From: Leucobacter tardus
GTDB taxonomy: Bacteria > Actinomycetota > Actinomycetes > Actinomycetales > Microbacteriaceae
Assembly (NCBI RefSeq): GCF_017583045.1
Contig: NZ_JAGFBF010000005.1
Location: forward strand, 558,001-622,000
Direction of reading: 5' to 3'
Length of the DNA: 64,000 bases
The stretch's first letter is position 1, and the number at the start of each line of letters is the position of its first letter. Of this stretch, positions 41,657-49,628 are shown piece after piece. A model generated the notes under the pieces. The model did not search any database and was not told where the DNA came from. It saw nothing but the letters and a program-made list of their open reading frames with translations. Both the position numbers and the translations under genes were made by a program.

Positions 41657-43170
41657 GCGGCGGCCTCCTCGATGCGCTCGCCCGCCATCATGAGGCCGAG
41701 CGTCTCGCGCGACGCATCGCCGGGGACGACCCCGATGATGCTGCCGCGGTACATGACTGCGATACGGTCGGCGAGCGCCGAGACCTCGTCGAGCTCGGTG
41801 GAGACGAGCACGACCGGAACTCCGGCGTCGCGGGCCGCGATGATCCGCTTGTGGATGAACTCGATCGACCCCACGTCGACGCCGCGCGTCGGCTGGGAGA
41901 CGATGAGCAGCCGCAGGTCGCGGCTGAGCTCGCGCGCGATGACGACCTTCTGCTGGTTGCCGCCCGAGAGGCGACCGGCAGCCGTATCCGGCCCCTGGGT
42001 GCGAATGTCGAACTCGTCGATCTTCTCCTGCGCGAACTCGCGGAGCGTCGCACGGCGCACGGTGCCGCCCGAGACGAACGCCGCGTCGCCCGAGCGGTTG
42101 AGCATGAGGTTCTCGGCGACCGTGAACTCGCCGACGAGACCGTCGACGGTGCGGTCCTCGGGCACGAACCCGACACCGGCGTCGATCACCTGCTTGACCG
42201 AGCGCCCGAGCAGCTCGTTGCCCTCGAGCTTCGCGCTGCCGCGCGAGACGGACTGCAGGCCGATGAGCGCCTCGGTGACCTCGGTCTGCCCGTTGCCCTG
42301 CACCCCGGCGATGGCGAGCACCTCGCCCGGCTGCACCTCGAAGCTCACATCATCGACCACGACGTGACCGGTGCTGTCGGTCACGCTCAGTCCGGTGACC
42401 GCGAGACCCGATCCCTCGACGATGCGCGGCGGATCCTTCTGCACCGTCAATTCGACCGCGCGCCCGACCATCAGCGAGGCGAGCTCGCTGTTCGTGGAGT
42501 CCGGCTGCGCCTCGGCCACGATCTTGCCGTGACGGATCACGGTGATCCGGTCGGCGACCTCGCGCACTTCGCGCAGCTTGTGCGTGATGAACACGATCGC
42601 GGTGCCCTCGTCGCGCAGTTGGCGCATGATGCCCATCAGCTCATCGGTCTCCTGCGGGGTGAGCACCGCCGTCGGCTCATCGAAGATCAGGATCTTCGCG
42701 TCGCGGGAGAGCGCCTTGATGATCTCGACGCGCTGCTGCACGCCGACCGGCAGATCCTCGACGAGCGCGTCGGGGTCGACGTGGAACCCGAACCGGTCGG
42801 CGACCGCACGTACGTGCTTCCGGGCCGCGGGCAGATCGAGCGCGCCCGCGAACCGCGTCTCCTCGTGACCGAGCATCACGTTCTCGGCCACCGTGAAGAC
42901 CGGGATGAGCATAAAGTGCTGGTGCACCATGCCGATACCCGCCGCCATGGCGTCGCCGGGTCCGCGGAAGCGCTGCGGCACGCCGTCGATGAGGATCTCC
43001 CCCTCTTCGGCGTCGTACAGCCCGTACAGGACGTTCATCAGCGTCGACTTGCCGGCACCGTTCTCGCCGAGCAGCGCGTGGATCTCTCCGGGGCGCACTT
43101 CGAGGTTGATGCGGTCGTTCGCGACGAGGGATCCGAAACGTTTCGTGATCCCGCGCAGTTCGAGTGTCAT
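41653..43170 (-). CDS. Nucleoside ABC transporter ATPase (two cassettes)
   Basis: A 505-residue double ATPase of the ribose/galactose/nucleoside type. The first cassette has Walker A GENGAGKST near residue 38 and FDEPTAVLTPQE as Walker B. The second has a degenerate Walker A, GVQGNGQTE, as is usual in this family, and LSGGNQQKV as its signature. Only the first site is expected to hydrolyse ATP efficiently. The start ATG 43170 is the first in-frame codon at the right distance from the cassette. It follows the binding lipoprotein gene with a 72-base gap. Confidence 0.95.
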   Translation of the reverse strand: MTLELRGITKRFGSLVANDRINLEVRPGEIHALLGENGAGKSTLMNVLYGLYDAEEGEILIDGVPQRFRGPGDAMAAGIGMVHQHFMLIPVFTVAENVMLGHEETRFAGALDLPAARKHVRAVADRFGFHVDPDALVEDLPVGVQQRVEIIKALSRDAKILIFDEPTAVLTPQETDELMGIMRQLRDEGTAIVFITHKLREVREVADRITVIRHGKIVAEAQPDSTNSELASLMVGRAVELTVQKDPPRIVEGSGLAVTGLSVTDSTGHVVVDDVSFEVQPGEVLAIAGVQGNGQTEVTEALIGLQSVSRGSAKLEGNELLGRSVKQVIDAGVGFVPEDRTVDGLVGEFTVAENLMLNRSGDAAFVSGGTVRRATLREFAQEKIDEFDIRTQGPDTAAGRLSGGNQQKVVIARELSRDLRLLIVSQPTRGVDVGSIEFIHKRIIAARDAGVPVVLVSTELDEVSALADRIAVMYRGSIIGVVPGDASRETLGLMMAGERIEEAAA

Positions 43171-43242
43171 ACGTGGCTCTCGCGGATCAGGGGTGGGATG
43201 GACAGGGTGCGACCGGCGGCCCGCAGGCCGCCGGTCCACGGA

Positions 43243-44349
43243 TTACGGTGAGGAGACCGACTCGGCTTCGATCGACCCGTCGATGATACCCGCGCGGATA
43301 TCGTCGAGCTCGGCCTGCAGATCGGCGTCGACCTGGTCCTCGAAGTCATGGAAGCTGGACAGGCCCACGCCCTCGTTCTCCAGCGTTCCGACGTACGCCT
43401 CGGTGTCGGTGTCGCCCGTGGCGGCCATCATCACCGCGTCGTACACGGCCTGATCCATCGACTTCTGGATCGAGACGAGCAGCAGATCCGACACGTTCGG
43501 GTCGCTCTCGTACACGTCGGCGTCGACGCCCATCAGCGCGACATCGCCGCCCGAATCGCGGATCGCCTCGGCAGCCGACTGGTAGATCGGGCCGCCGACG
43601 GGCAGCAGCACATCGGCATCCTGGTCGATGAGGCCCTGCGCCATCTGCTTCGCGACATCGTTCGCGGCGAACTCATCGGTGAACTGGCCGTCCTGCGAGT
43701 CGACGTTCCAGCCGGTGACGCGAACGTCCTCACCCTTCTCCTCGTTGTAGTAGTCGACGCCCTTGGCGAAGCCGTCCATGAAGATAGTGACCGGCGGAAT
43801 CTTCGCGCCGCCGAACGTGCCCACGACACCCGACTCCGAGTAGGAGGCCGCTGCATACCCGCCGAGGAACGCGGCCTGCGCCGTGTCGAAGACGAGGGGC
43901 TTGATGTTCGGCGCGTCGGTCTCGCCGTCGCCGTCGTTGTCTGCCCAGTCGTCGATGATCGCGTACTCGACATCGGGGTTCGCGTTCGCCGACTCGACGG
44001 TCGGTGCGCTCAGCATGAAGCCGACCGACACGATGAAAGTGCAGCCCTCCGACACGAGACCGTCGAGGTTGCCCGCGTAGTCGCTGGAGTTCTGCGACTC
44101 GGTCTGGGTGTACTCGATGCCGAGCTCGTCAGCGGCCTTCGTCAGCCCCTCGAAACCGAGCTGGTTGAACGAGCGATCGTCGAACCCGCCCTCGTCGGAC
44201 ACCATGCAGGGCTTGAAGCCCTCGACGACGTCTGCCGACGCCTCGCCACCCGACTCTTCGGGGGCCTGCCCGCAGCCGACGAGGCCGAAGGCCAGTCCTG
44301 CGGCGGCAACGCCACCCAGCACCTTGGTCGTATTGGAGATTTTCAACAC
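43243..44349 (-). CDS. BMP-family nucleoside-binding lipoprotein
   Basis: A 368-residue lipoprotein of the basic membrane protein (BMP/PnrA) family. The signal ends in a lipobox, AFGLVGCGQ, with the cysteine near residue 26. Family motifs include DEGGFDDRSFNQLGFEGL (about 56-73), which contacts the nucleobase, and VGFMLSAPTVESA. It binds purine or pyrimidine nucleosides outside the membrane and delivers them to the two permeases. The start is GTG 44349, or TTG 44346, both after GAGGGAGCAG; the choice is open. It is first in the six-gene nucleoside operon. Confidence 0.93.
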   Translation of the reverse strand: MLKISNTTKVLGGVAAAGLAFGLVGCGQAPEESGGEASADVVEGFKPCMVSDEGGFDDRSFNQLGFEGLTKAADELGIEYTQTESQNSSDYAGNLDGLVSEGCTFIVSVGFMLSAPTVESANANPDVEYAIIDDWADNDGDGETDAPNIKPLVFDTAQAAFLGGYAAASYSESGVVGTFGGAKIPPVTIFMDGFAKGVDYYNEEKGEDVRVTGWNVDSQDGQFTDEFAANDVAKQMAQGLIDQDADVLLPVGGPIYQSAAEAIRDSGGDVALMGVDADVYESDPNVSDLLLVSIQKSMDQAVYDAVMMAATGDTDTEAYVGTLENEGVGLSSFHDFEDQVDADLQAELDDIRAGIIDGSIEAESVSSP

Positions 44350-44408
44350 CCTGCTCCCTCGCAAGTCTTCTATCGAACGTACGCACACCGCGCTACTCGA
44401 ACATCATT

Positions 44409-44467
44409 CCAGGTGCGTTTCCTCAGACGAAAGCGGCACGCAGAACCGATGCCAATCTGACACCTGG
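44409..44467. promoter_or_regulatory. Inverted repeat CCAGGTG/CACCTGG upstream of nucleoside operon
   Basis: CCAGGTG at 44409-44415 and CACCTGG at 44461-44467 are exact inverted copies, with 45 bases between. They lie upstream of the BMP lipoprotein start and could be operator half sites bound by one regulator with looping. This is speculative. Confidence 0.3.
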
Positions 44468-44476
44468 CCGGGGCAT

Positions 44477-44496
44477 CGACGGACACGCGTCCGTCG
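44477..44496 (-). terminator. Stem-loop after ppx
   Basis: An 8-bp perfect stem, CGACGGAC with GTCCGTCG, closing on a 4-nt loop, 30 bases past the stop of ppx. There is no U-run after it, so it may be a weak or factor-dependent terminator or an RNA-stabilising hairpin. Confidence 0.5.
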
Positions 44497-44525
44497 CATT
44501 CCTACAAACGGACACGGCGCGACGA

Positions 44526-45485
44526 TCAGCCGTGGTCTGCCACCGGGTCCGCTCCGCGACCGTCGAGCGCGTCGATGTACCTGAGCACGATGCCCTCCCG
44601 CAGTGCCCACGGTGAGACGGTCAGAGTCGACACCCCGAACACCTTCATCGCCGTCCGCAGCACGACCGCGCCCGCAAGAATCTGGTATCCCCGCTCCGGA
44701 GTGATGCCTGGCAGGTACTCGCGCACCTCCCCCGGCATCTGACGAAGCGTCGGCTCCCACTCGCGGAGACCGGTGTAGTGCAGTTGCGACAGATCCCCCG
44801 TGACCGGATCCGACGGGCCGCCGATGAGACGTCCCAGCGACCGGATCGTCTTCGACGTGCCCACCACCCGCTTCGGCTTCGGCCGATCGGCGAACATCTC
44901 GTCGCGCACCCGCGTGAACTCGGCGCGTGCGTGAGCGCGCAGAGCCGAAATGGCCTCGCGCTGGGGCGGATCCTCACGGAGGAAATTGATCGTCGACCGG
45001 CCGGCACCGAGCGGCAACGACACCTGCACATCGGGATACTCGTCGGCGCCCTGCGCGATCTCGAAGGAGCCGCCGCCGATGTCGAACAGCAGCACCTCGC
45101 CCGCCGACCAGCCGAGCCATCTCCGCACCGCGAGCATCGTGATCCGGGCCTCATCCTCGCCCGAGAGGACCCGCAGCACCATGCCGGTCTCGCGCGTGAT
45201 CCGCGCCAGCACCTCCTCGCCGTTCGCGGCCTCGCGCAGCGCGGACGTGGCCGTCGAGATGAGATCGTCGACGCCGATCTCCTGCGCCTTCACCCGAGAC
45301 TCGGTGATCGCCGCGATGATGAGGCGGACGCCCTCCTCCGTGATCGCACCATCGGCATCGAGGTAGCGCATCAGACGCACCGTGCTGCGCTGCGAGTGAT
45401 ACGGGTTCGGGCTGGCCCCGGGGTGGGCGTCCACCACGAGCAGATGGACGGTGTTGGATCCCACATCGATCACGCCGAGTCGCAT
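44526..45485 (-). CDS. ppx: Ppx/GppA-family phosphatase (exopolyphosphatase-like)
   Basis: A 319-residue protein of the ASKHA fold. The phosphate-1 motif is GVIDVGSNTVHLLV at residues 4-17 and the phosphate-2 motif is LLFDIGGGSFEIA near 140-152. The family removes phosphate from polyphosphate or from pppGpp. The length of about 320 matches the short actinobacterial Ppx proteins (Ppx1-like) rather than the 500-residue E. coli enzyme. I choose ATG 45485 because TAGACT lies 7 nt before it; GTG 45491 would be inside the promoter. It lies 176 bases upstream of the nucleoside operon on the same strand. Confidence 0.88.
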   Translation of the reverse strand: MRLGVIDVGSNTVHLLVVDAHPGASPNPYHSQRSTVRLMRYLDADGAITEEGVRLIIAAITESRVKAQEIGVDDLISTATSALREAANGEEVLARITRETGMVLRVLSGEDEARITMLAVRRWLGWSAGEVLLFDIGGGSFEIAQGADEYPDVQVSLPLGAGRSTINFLREDPPQREAISALRAHARAEFTRVRDEMFADRPKPKRVVGTSKTIRSLGRLIGGPSDPVTGDLSQLHYTGLREWEPTLRQMPGEVREYLPGITPERGYQILAGAVVLRTAMKVFGVSTLTVSPWALREGIVLRYIDALDGRGADPVADHG

Positions 45486-45492
45486 GCGCACG

Positions 45493-45517
45493 AGTCTAGT
45501 GCGCCATCACCTACCCT
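45493..45517. promoter_or_regulatory. Back-to-back leaderless promoters between ppx and gntR
   Basis: On the minus strand TAGACT (45493-45498) is 7 nt before the ppx ATG; on the plus strand TACCCT (45512-45517) is 7 nt before the gntR ATG. The two start codons are only 39 bases apart, so each -35 region falls in or beside the other promoter's -10. Polymerase can occupy only one at a time. Confidence 0.65.
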
Positions 45518-45524
45518 GGAGAGC

Positions 45525-45938
45525 ATGCCCGATGCCGCGCACGATCACGATCCTCTCCACGTCTTCTCCATCGACCCGACTGCAGAATCACCGCCGTTCC
45601 GCCAGATGCACGACGCCGTGATGCGCGCCCTCGCCGACGGACGCCTGCTGCCCGGACAGAAGCTCCCCACGATCCGAGCACTCGCCGGACACGTCGACGT
45701 GGCCGTCAACACCGCCGCCGCCGCGTACCGCTCACTCGAAGACGCCGGCGTCATCGAGGGTCGCGGCAGAGCCGGAACCTTTGTGTCTCTCGACGAGGAT
45801 CCGGTCGGCGCGGCCGCCCGACGCGTCGCCCTCGACGCCGCCGCTCGTATGCGCGAACTCGGCGTGAACCCGGAGCGCTCGCGCGAGATGTTCGCCGACG
45901 CCGTGCAGGCGCTGCCGCCGAAATCTGGCACCGCCTGA
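45525..45938 (+). CDS. GntR-family regulator, short (YtrA-like)
   Basis: A 137-residue regulator with a GntR winged helix (about residues 15-85). The sequence GQKLPTIRALAGHVDVAVNTAAAAYRSLEDAGVIEGRGRAGTFV is typical. After this only a short helix remains (about 50 residues), as in the YtrA subfamily, so it has little room for an effector domain. It faces ppx with a 39-base gap, and its own -10 (TACCCT) is 7 nt before the ATG. GGAGAG also lies just before the start. Targets are unknown; ppx and the nearby transport operon are candidates. Confidence 0.85.
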   Translation: MPDAAHDHDPLHVFSIDPTAESPPFRQMHDAVMRALADGRLLPGQKLPTIRALAGHVDVAVNTAAAAYRSLEDAGVIEGRGRAGTFVSLDEDPVGAAARRVALDAAARMRELGVNPERSREMFADAVQALPPKSGTA

Positions 45939-45979
45939 GCGTTACGGGCGCTTGCGCTGCGTCCGTCCGTCCGTCGCGA

Positions 45980-46720
45980 CTAGTACGCGCTCGGGCCCGC
46001 CGAGCTGACATCCGCGCCGGTATCGGCGTCGGCGTCCCAGCCGGCGAGGATCGCTGCGGTACCCGAAACGCCGAAGCGCGTCGCGCCGGCGTTCCAGAGC
46101 TCCCGCACGGCTGCCGCCGTGCGCACGCCGCCCGACGCCTTCACGCCGAGGCGGCCCCCGACGGTGTCCGCCATCAGTCGCACGGCGTGCACGCTCGCAC
46201 CACCGTCCGCGTGGAACCCGGTGGAGGTCTTGACAAAGTCCGCTCCCCCGGTCTCCGCCGCGCGGCACGCGCCGACGATCTGATCGTCGGTGAGCGACGC
46301 GGTCTCGAGGATGACCTTCAGCACCCGGCCCGGGCAAGCATCGCGCACGGCGCGCACCTCGAGGGCGACGTCGTCCCAGCGTCCGGCGCGCACCAGGCCG
46401 AGGTTCACGACCATGTCGATCTCCTCCGCCCCATCGCCGATCGCACGGGTCGCCTCGGCCGCCTTCACATCGGCGTGGTGCGCACCCGACGGGAACCCGA
46501 CGACGGTCACGATCTCGCGGCCGCGATCCTTCGCAGGCAGCAGCGACGGACTCACGCACACCCGCTTCACCCCGAGATCGGCGGCGTCGGCGAGGAACGC
46601 GTCGAGCTCGTCCGGCGTGGTCCCGCTCGCGAGCAGGGTGTGATCGGCGATCTCGAGGAAGTGCTCGGCGGTGAGCTCATCGGGATTGCGCGTCTGGGCT
46701 GAAGTCGAAGCTGCGGTCAT
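45980..46720 (-). CDS. deoC: Deoxyribose-phosphate aldolase
   Basis: A 246-residue aldolase that splits 2-deoxyribose 5-phosphate into acetaldehyde and glyceraldehyde 3-phosphate. The Schiff-base lysine is in GADFVKTSTGFHADG (about residue 160), and the second active-site lysine is in LGVKASGGVR (about 190). IDMVVNLGLVRAGRWD is a further family segment. The start ATG 46720 has TACGAT 6 nt upstream. It completes deoxynucleoside breakdown together with deoA and cdd, which lie in the operon at 37379-39096. Confidence 0.96.
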   Translation of the reverse strand: MTAASTSAQTRNPDELTAEHFLEIADHTLLASGTTPDELDAFLADAADLGVKRVCVSPSLLPAKDRGREIVTVVGFPSGAHHADVKAAEATRAIGDGAEEIDMVVNLGLVRAGRWDDVALEVRAVRDACPGRVLKVILETASLTDDQIVGACRAAETGGADFVKTSTGFHADGGASVHAVRLMADTVGGRLGVKASGGVRTAAAVRELWNAGATRFGVSGTAAILAGWDADADTGADVSSAGPSAY

Positions 46721-46726
46721 GCGTCG

Positions 46727-46732
46727 ATCGTA
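46727..46732 (-). promoter_or_regulatory. -10 element of deoC
   Basis: TACGAT on the minus strand, 6 nt before ATG 46720, no ribosome-binding site: leaderless pattern. Confidence 0.55.
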
Positions 46733-46784
46733 GCGGAGCACCGCTCGGCGAACCCGTTGCGGTCGCGCGCGGCCGCCAGATTCC

Positions 46785-46946
46785 GCGGGCCCCGCCACCG
46801 CGCGGGCCCCCGCCACCTCGCGGGCCCCCGCCACCTCGCGCACGCCGAGATCCCGCTTGCGCGCTCTTCCCCCGCCGCGTGCACGCCGAGATCCCGCAAA
46901 CGCGCCCTTCAGGCGCCCCGAAACCCGCACAAGCGCAATCTCGGCG
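46785..46946. repeat. Short tandem and inverted repeats between deoC and the helicase
   Basis: Three copies of a 17-18 base unit lie in a row: GCGGGCCCCGCCACCGC at 46785-46801 and GCGGGCCCCCGCCACCTC at 46802-46819 and 46820-46837. A second motif, GCACGCCGAGATCCCGC, occurs at 46840-46856 and 46881-46897. The GCCGAGAT core returns inverted as ATCTCGGC at 46939-46946. The inverted arms can fold into a hairpin about 60 bases long, like a REP-type element. The 264-base gap has no gene that I can support. Confidence 0.7.
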
Positions 46947-46996
46947 AGGTGGCGGGATGAGCAGGACCTCGCCGAAGCTACCCGTCCACTTCGCCG

Positions 46997-49600
46997 TCAG
47001 CCCATGAATGGGCCGACGCGCTCGACGATCACCACGGGTTCTCCGGCCTCATCGGACGCCGGTATGTCGACGCGCCCCTCGATGCCCCAGTCACGATCCT
47101 CGTCGGGGTCGAGCAGCACCTGTCTGAATCTCCAGGCATCGGCGTTCGACCGGTCGAGCTCGACCAGGGCAGCGGATCGCGCGTCGCCGTCCACCCGGAT
47201 CTCGTCGTGCTCCATGAAGTAGCCGTCGAGCGCTTCGCGCCAACGCTGCTCCCCGAAGCCTTGCGCCCCGTCGAGCTCTGCCAACTCGGCGTACCGCTCG
47301 AACGCGGCGGCTTGCGCCCTCCGGAAGAGTGCGTTGCGCAGCATCACCTGGAAAGCGCGCTGACTGCTGAGCGGTCCGCGACTGGGCGGACCGCCGGCAC
47401 CCTGGGGCGCGGCGGCACCTTCGGCTCCATCGGCGTCGATGTCGGGATGCGCGAGCGCTTCCCACTCGTCGAGGAGGCTCGAGTCGACCTGGCGCACCAC
47501 TTCGCCGAGCCACTCGATGAGGTCTTCGAGTTCATCGGTCTTGGCCTGCTCGGGCACCGTACGTGAGATGGCGCGGTAGGCGTCGCTGAGGTAGCGCAGC
47601 ACCCCGCCCTCGGATCGTCCGAGCTGGTAGAACGAGACGAGATCGCGGAACCCGAAGGCGCGCTCCACCATGTCGCGGATGACCGATTTCGGGCGCAACT
47701 CGTAGTCTCGAGCCCAGGGTACCTCGGTCGTGTAGGCGTCGAAGGCTTCGGTCAGGAGTTCCCGAAGCGGCTGCGGGTGAGTGACCTCTTCGAGGAGCTC
47801 CATGCGCTCCTCGTATTCGATGCCCTCGGCTTTCATGGCCGCGACCGCCTCGCCGCGGGCGCGGTGCTCCTGGGCGCGCACGATCGGGCGCGGATCCTCA
47901 AGTGTCGCCTCGATGACCGAGATGACGTCGAGGGCGTAGTCGGGCGATTCCGGGTCGAGCAGCTCGATGGCCGCAAGCGCGAACGGCGACAGCGGCTGGT
48001 TGAGCGCGAAGTTCGCCTGAAGGTCTACGGTCAGACGCAGGAGCTGTTCCCCTGCGGTGTTCTCGTGGACCTCGACGATGTCGCCGCGCCGCAGCGTGCG
48101 GAAGATCTCGAGCGCCCGCCTGGCGTGTGCGAACTGCGCAGGTCGCGGTTCGTGGCTGTCGAACACGAGGGTGCGCATGGTTGCGAGCGCCTCGCCCTCG
48201 TGCGCTTCGCCGCGACCGATGACACCGAGCACCATGGCGTGGGTGATCCTCATTCGGCTCACGAGCGGTTCCGGTTGCGACCCGACGAGCTTTTCGAGCG
48301 TCGACTCGTTCCAGGAGACGAACCCCTGCGGCGCCGACTTCTTCTTCGCGGGTTTCGCCTTCTTGCCGCCCGTCGCCTTCGCCGCGGCCTTCGCGGCCGC
48401 TTTCGCGTTCTCGACCTCGTGCTCGGGGGCGAGTGCGAGCACATCGCCCTCGGTGTCGTACCCGGCTCGCCCGGCGCGGCCCGCGATCTGGTGGAACTCC
48501 CGCGCCGAGAGCCGCCGCATCTTCTCGCCGTCGAATTTGGTGAGCGCGGTGATGAGCACGGTGCGGATCGGCACGTTGATCCCCACACCGAGCGTGTCGG
48601 TTCCGCAGATCACGCGCAGCAGACCCTGTTGCGCGAGCTGCTCGACGAGACGGCGGTACCGCGGGAGCATGCCGGCGTGATGCACGCCGATGCCCGAACG
48701 CACGAGTCGTGAGAGCGTGGCGCCGAAGCCCGTGGAGAACTTGAAGTCGCCGATGGCCTCGGCGATGCGGTCGCGACCCGCTCGGTCGACGAGTTTGATA
48801 CTCGAGAGCGCCTGTGCCTGTTCGACGGCGTGCGACTGATTGAAGTGCACGATGTACACCGGCGACTTGCCGTCGGTGAGCAGACTTTCGACCGTCTCGT
48901 GCGCCGTGGCGACGGCGTACCCGAAGGCGAGCGGCACCGGGCGCTCGACACCGGTGACGAGCGTCGTGTCGCGCCCGGTTCGCCGGGTGAGATCGGCGCC
49001 GAGTTCGGTCACGTCGCCGAGCGTCGCCGACATCAGGAGGAACTGTGCGCGCGGCATCAGGAGCAGCGGCACCTGCCAGGCCCACCCGCGATCCTTCTCG
49101 GCGTAGAAGTGAAACTCGTCCATCACGACCTGCGTGATACCGCCCGCGTCCGGGTTGTCGGCGTCGGCATCGCGCAGCGCGAGGTTGGCCATGATCTCGG
49201 CGGTGCAGCAGAGGATCGGCGCGTCGGGATTGATCGAGGTGTCGCCCGTGACCATGCCGACGCGGTCGGCGCCGAACACGTCGACGAGGTCGAAGAACTT
49301 CTCGCTCACGAGGGCTTTGATGGGGGCCGTATAGACGGTGCGTCGTCCTTCGACGAGCGCGATGAAGTGCGCCCCGAGAGCGACGAGCGATTTGCCGGTC
49401 CCGGTGGGGGTGGCGAGAATCACGTTGCTGCCGAGCGCGAGGCCGAGCAGGGCCTCCTCCTGAGCCGGATACAGGTCGAGGCCGCGGTCGTCGCGGACCC
49501 ACTGTTCGAAGACGGTGAAGCTCTCGTCGGGTTCCACGACGGACCCGGCGACGGCCTCCGGTCCGGCGATCGTGCGGTCGAGTATGCTGCCCAGGCTCAT
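46997..49600 (-). CDS. DEAD/DEAH-box RNA helicase, Ski2-like, with DUF3516-type C-terminus
   Basis: An 867-residue helicase. Motif I is ATPTGTGKS (about residue 60), motif II is MDEFH, motif III is LLMSATL, and motif VI is HQIAGRAGRAGYD. An Ala/Lys-rich insert (about 405-440) follows helicase domain 2, and the last 400 residues form a DUF3516-type module. Actinobacteria carry this Ski2/Mtr4-like protein, which is thought to unwind RNA or DNA; its function is little studied. The start ATG 49600 is 28 bases after the SbcC stop, in the same direction, so it probably shares the sbcD-sbcC transcript. Confidence 0.92.
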   Translation of the reverse strand: MSLGSILDRTIAGPEAVAGSVVEPDESFTVFEQWVRDDRGLDLYPAQEEALLGLALGSNVILATPTGTGKSLVALGAHFIALVEGRRTVYTAPIKALVSEKFFDLVDVFGADRVGMVTGDTSINPDAPILCCTAEIMANLALRDADADNPDAGGITQVVMDEFHFYAEKDRGWAWQVPLLLMPRAQFLLMSATLGDVTELGADLTRRTGRDTTLVTGVERPVPLAFGYAVATAHETVESLLTDGKSPVYIVHFNQSHAVEQAQALSSIKLVDRAGRDRIAEAIGDFKFSTGFGATLSRLVRSGIGVHHAGMLPRYRRLVEQLAQQGLLRVICGTDTLGVGINVPIRTVLITALTKFDGEKMRRLSAREFHQIAGRAGRAGYDTEGDVLALAPEHEVENAKAAAKAAAKATGGKKAKPAKKKSAPQGFVSWNESTLEKLVGSQPEPLVSRMRITHAMVLGVIGRGEAHEGEALATMRTLVFDSHEPRPAQFAHARRALEIFRTLRRGDIVEVHENTAGEQLLRLTVDLQANFALNQPLSPFALAAIELLDPESPDYALDVISVIEATLEDPRPIVRAQEHRARGEAVAAMKAEGIEYEERMELLEEVTHPQPLRELLTEAFDAYTTEVPWARDYELRPKSVIRDMVERAFGFRDLVSFYQLGRSEGGVLRYLSDAYRAISRTVPEQAKTDELEDLIEWLGEVVRQVDSSLLDEWEALAHPDIDADGAEGAAAPQGAGGPPSRGPLSSQRAFQVMLRNALFRRAQAAAFERYAELAELDGAQGFGEQRWREALDGYFMEHDEIRVDGDARSAALVELDRSNADAWRFRQVLLDPDEDRDWGIEGRVDIPASDEAGEPVVIVERVGPFMG

Positions 49601-49628
49601 GTGCTCGCTGTGCTCCTCTCTGCTGCGG

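Noticed and set aside
46785-46946. A CRISPR array
   Set aside because: Units are 17-18 bases, directly adjacent without spacers, and no cas gene is near.
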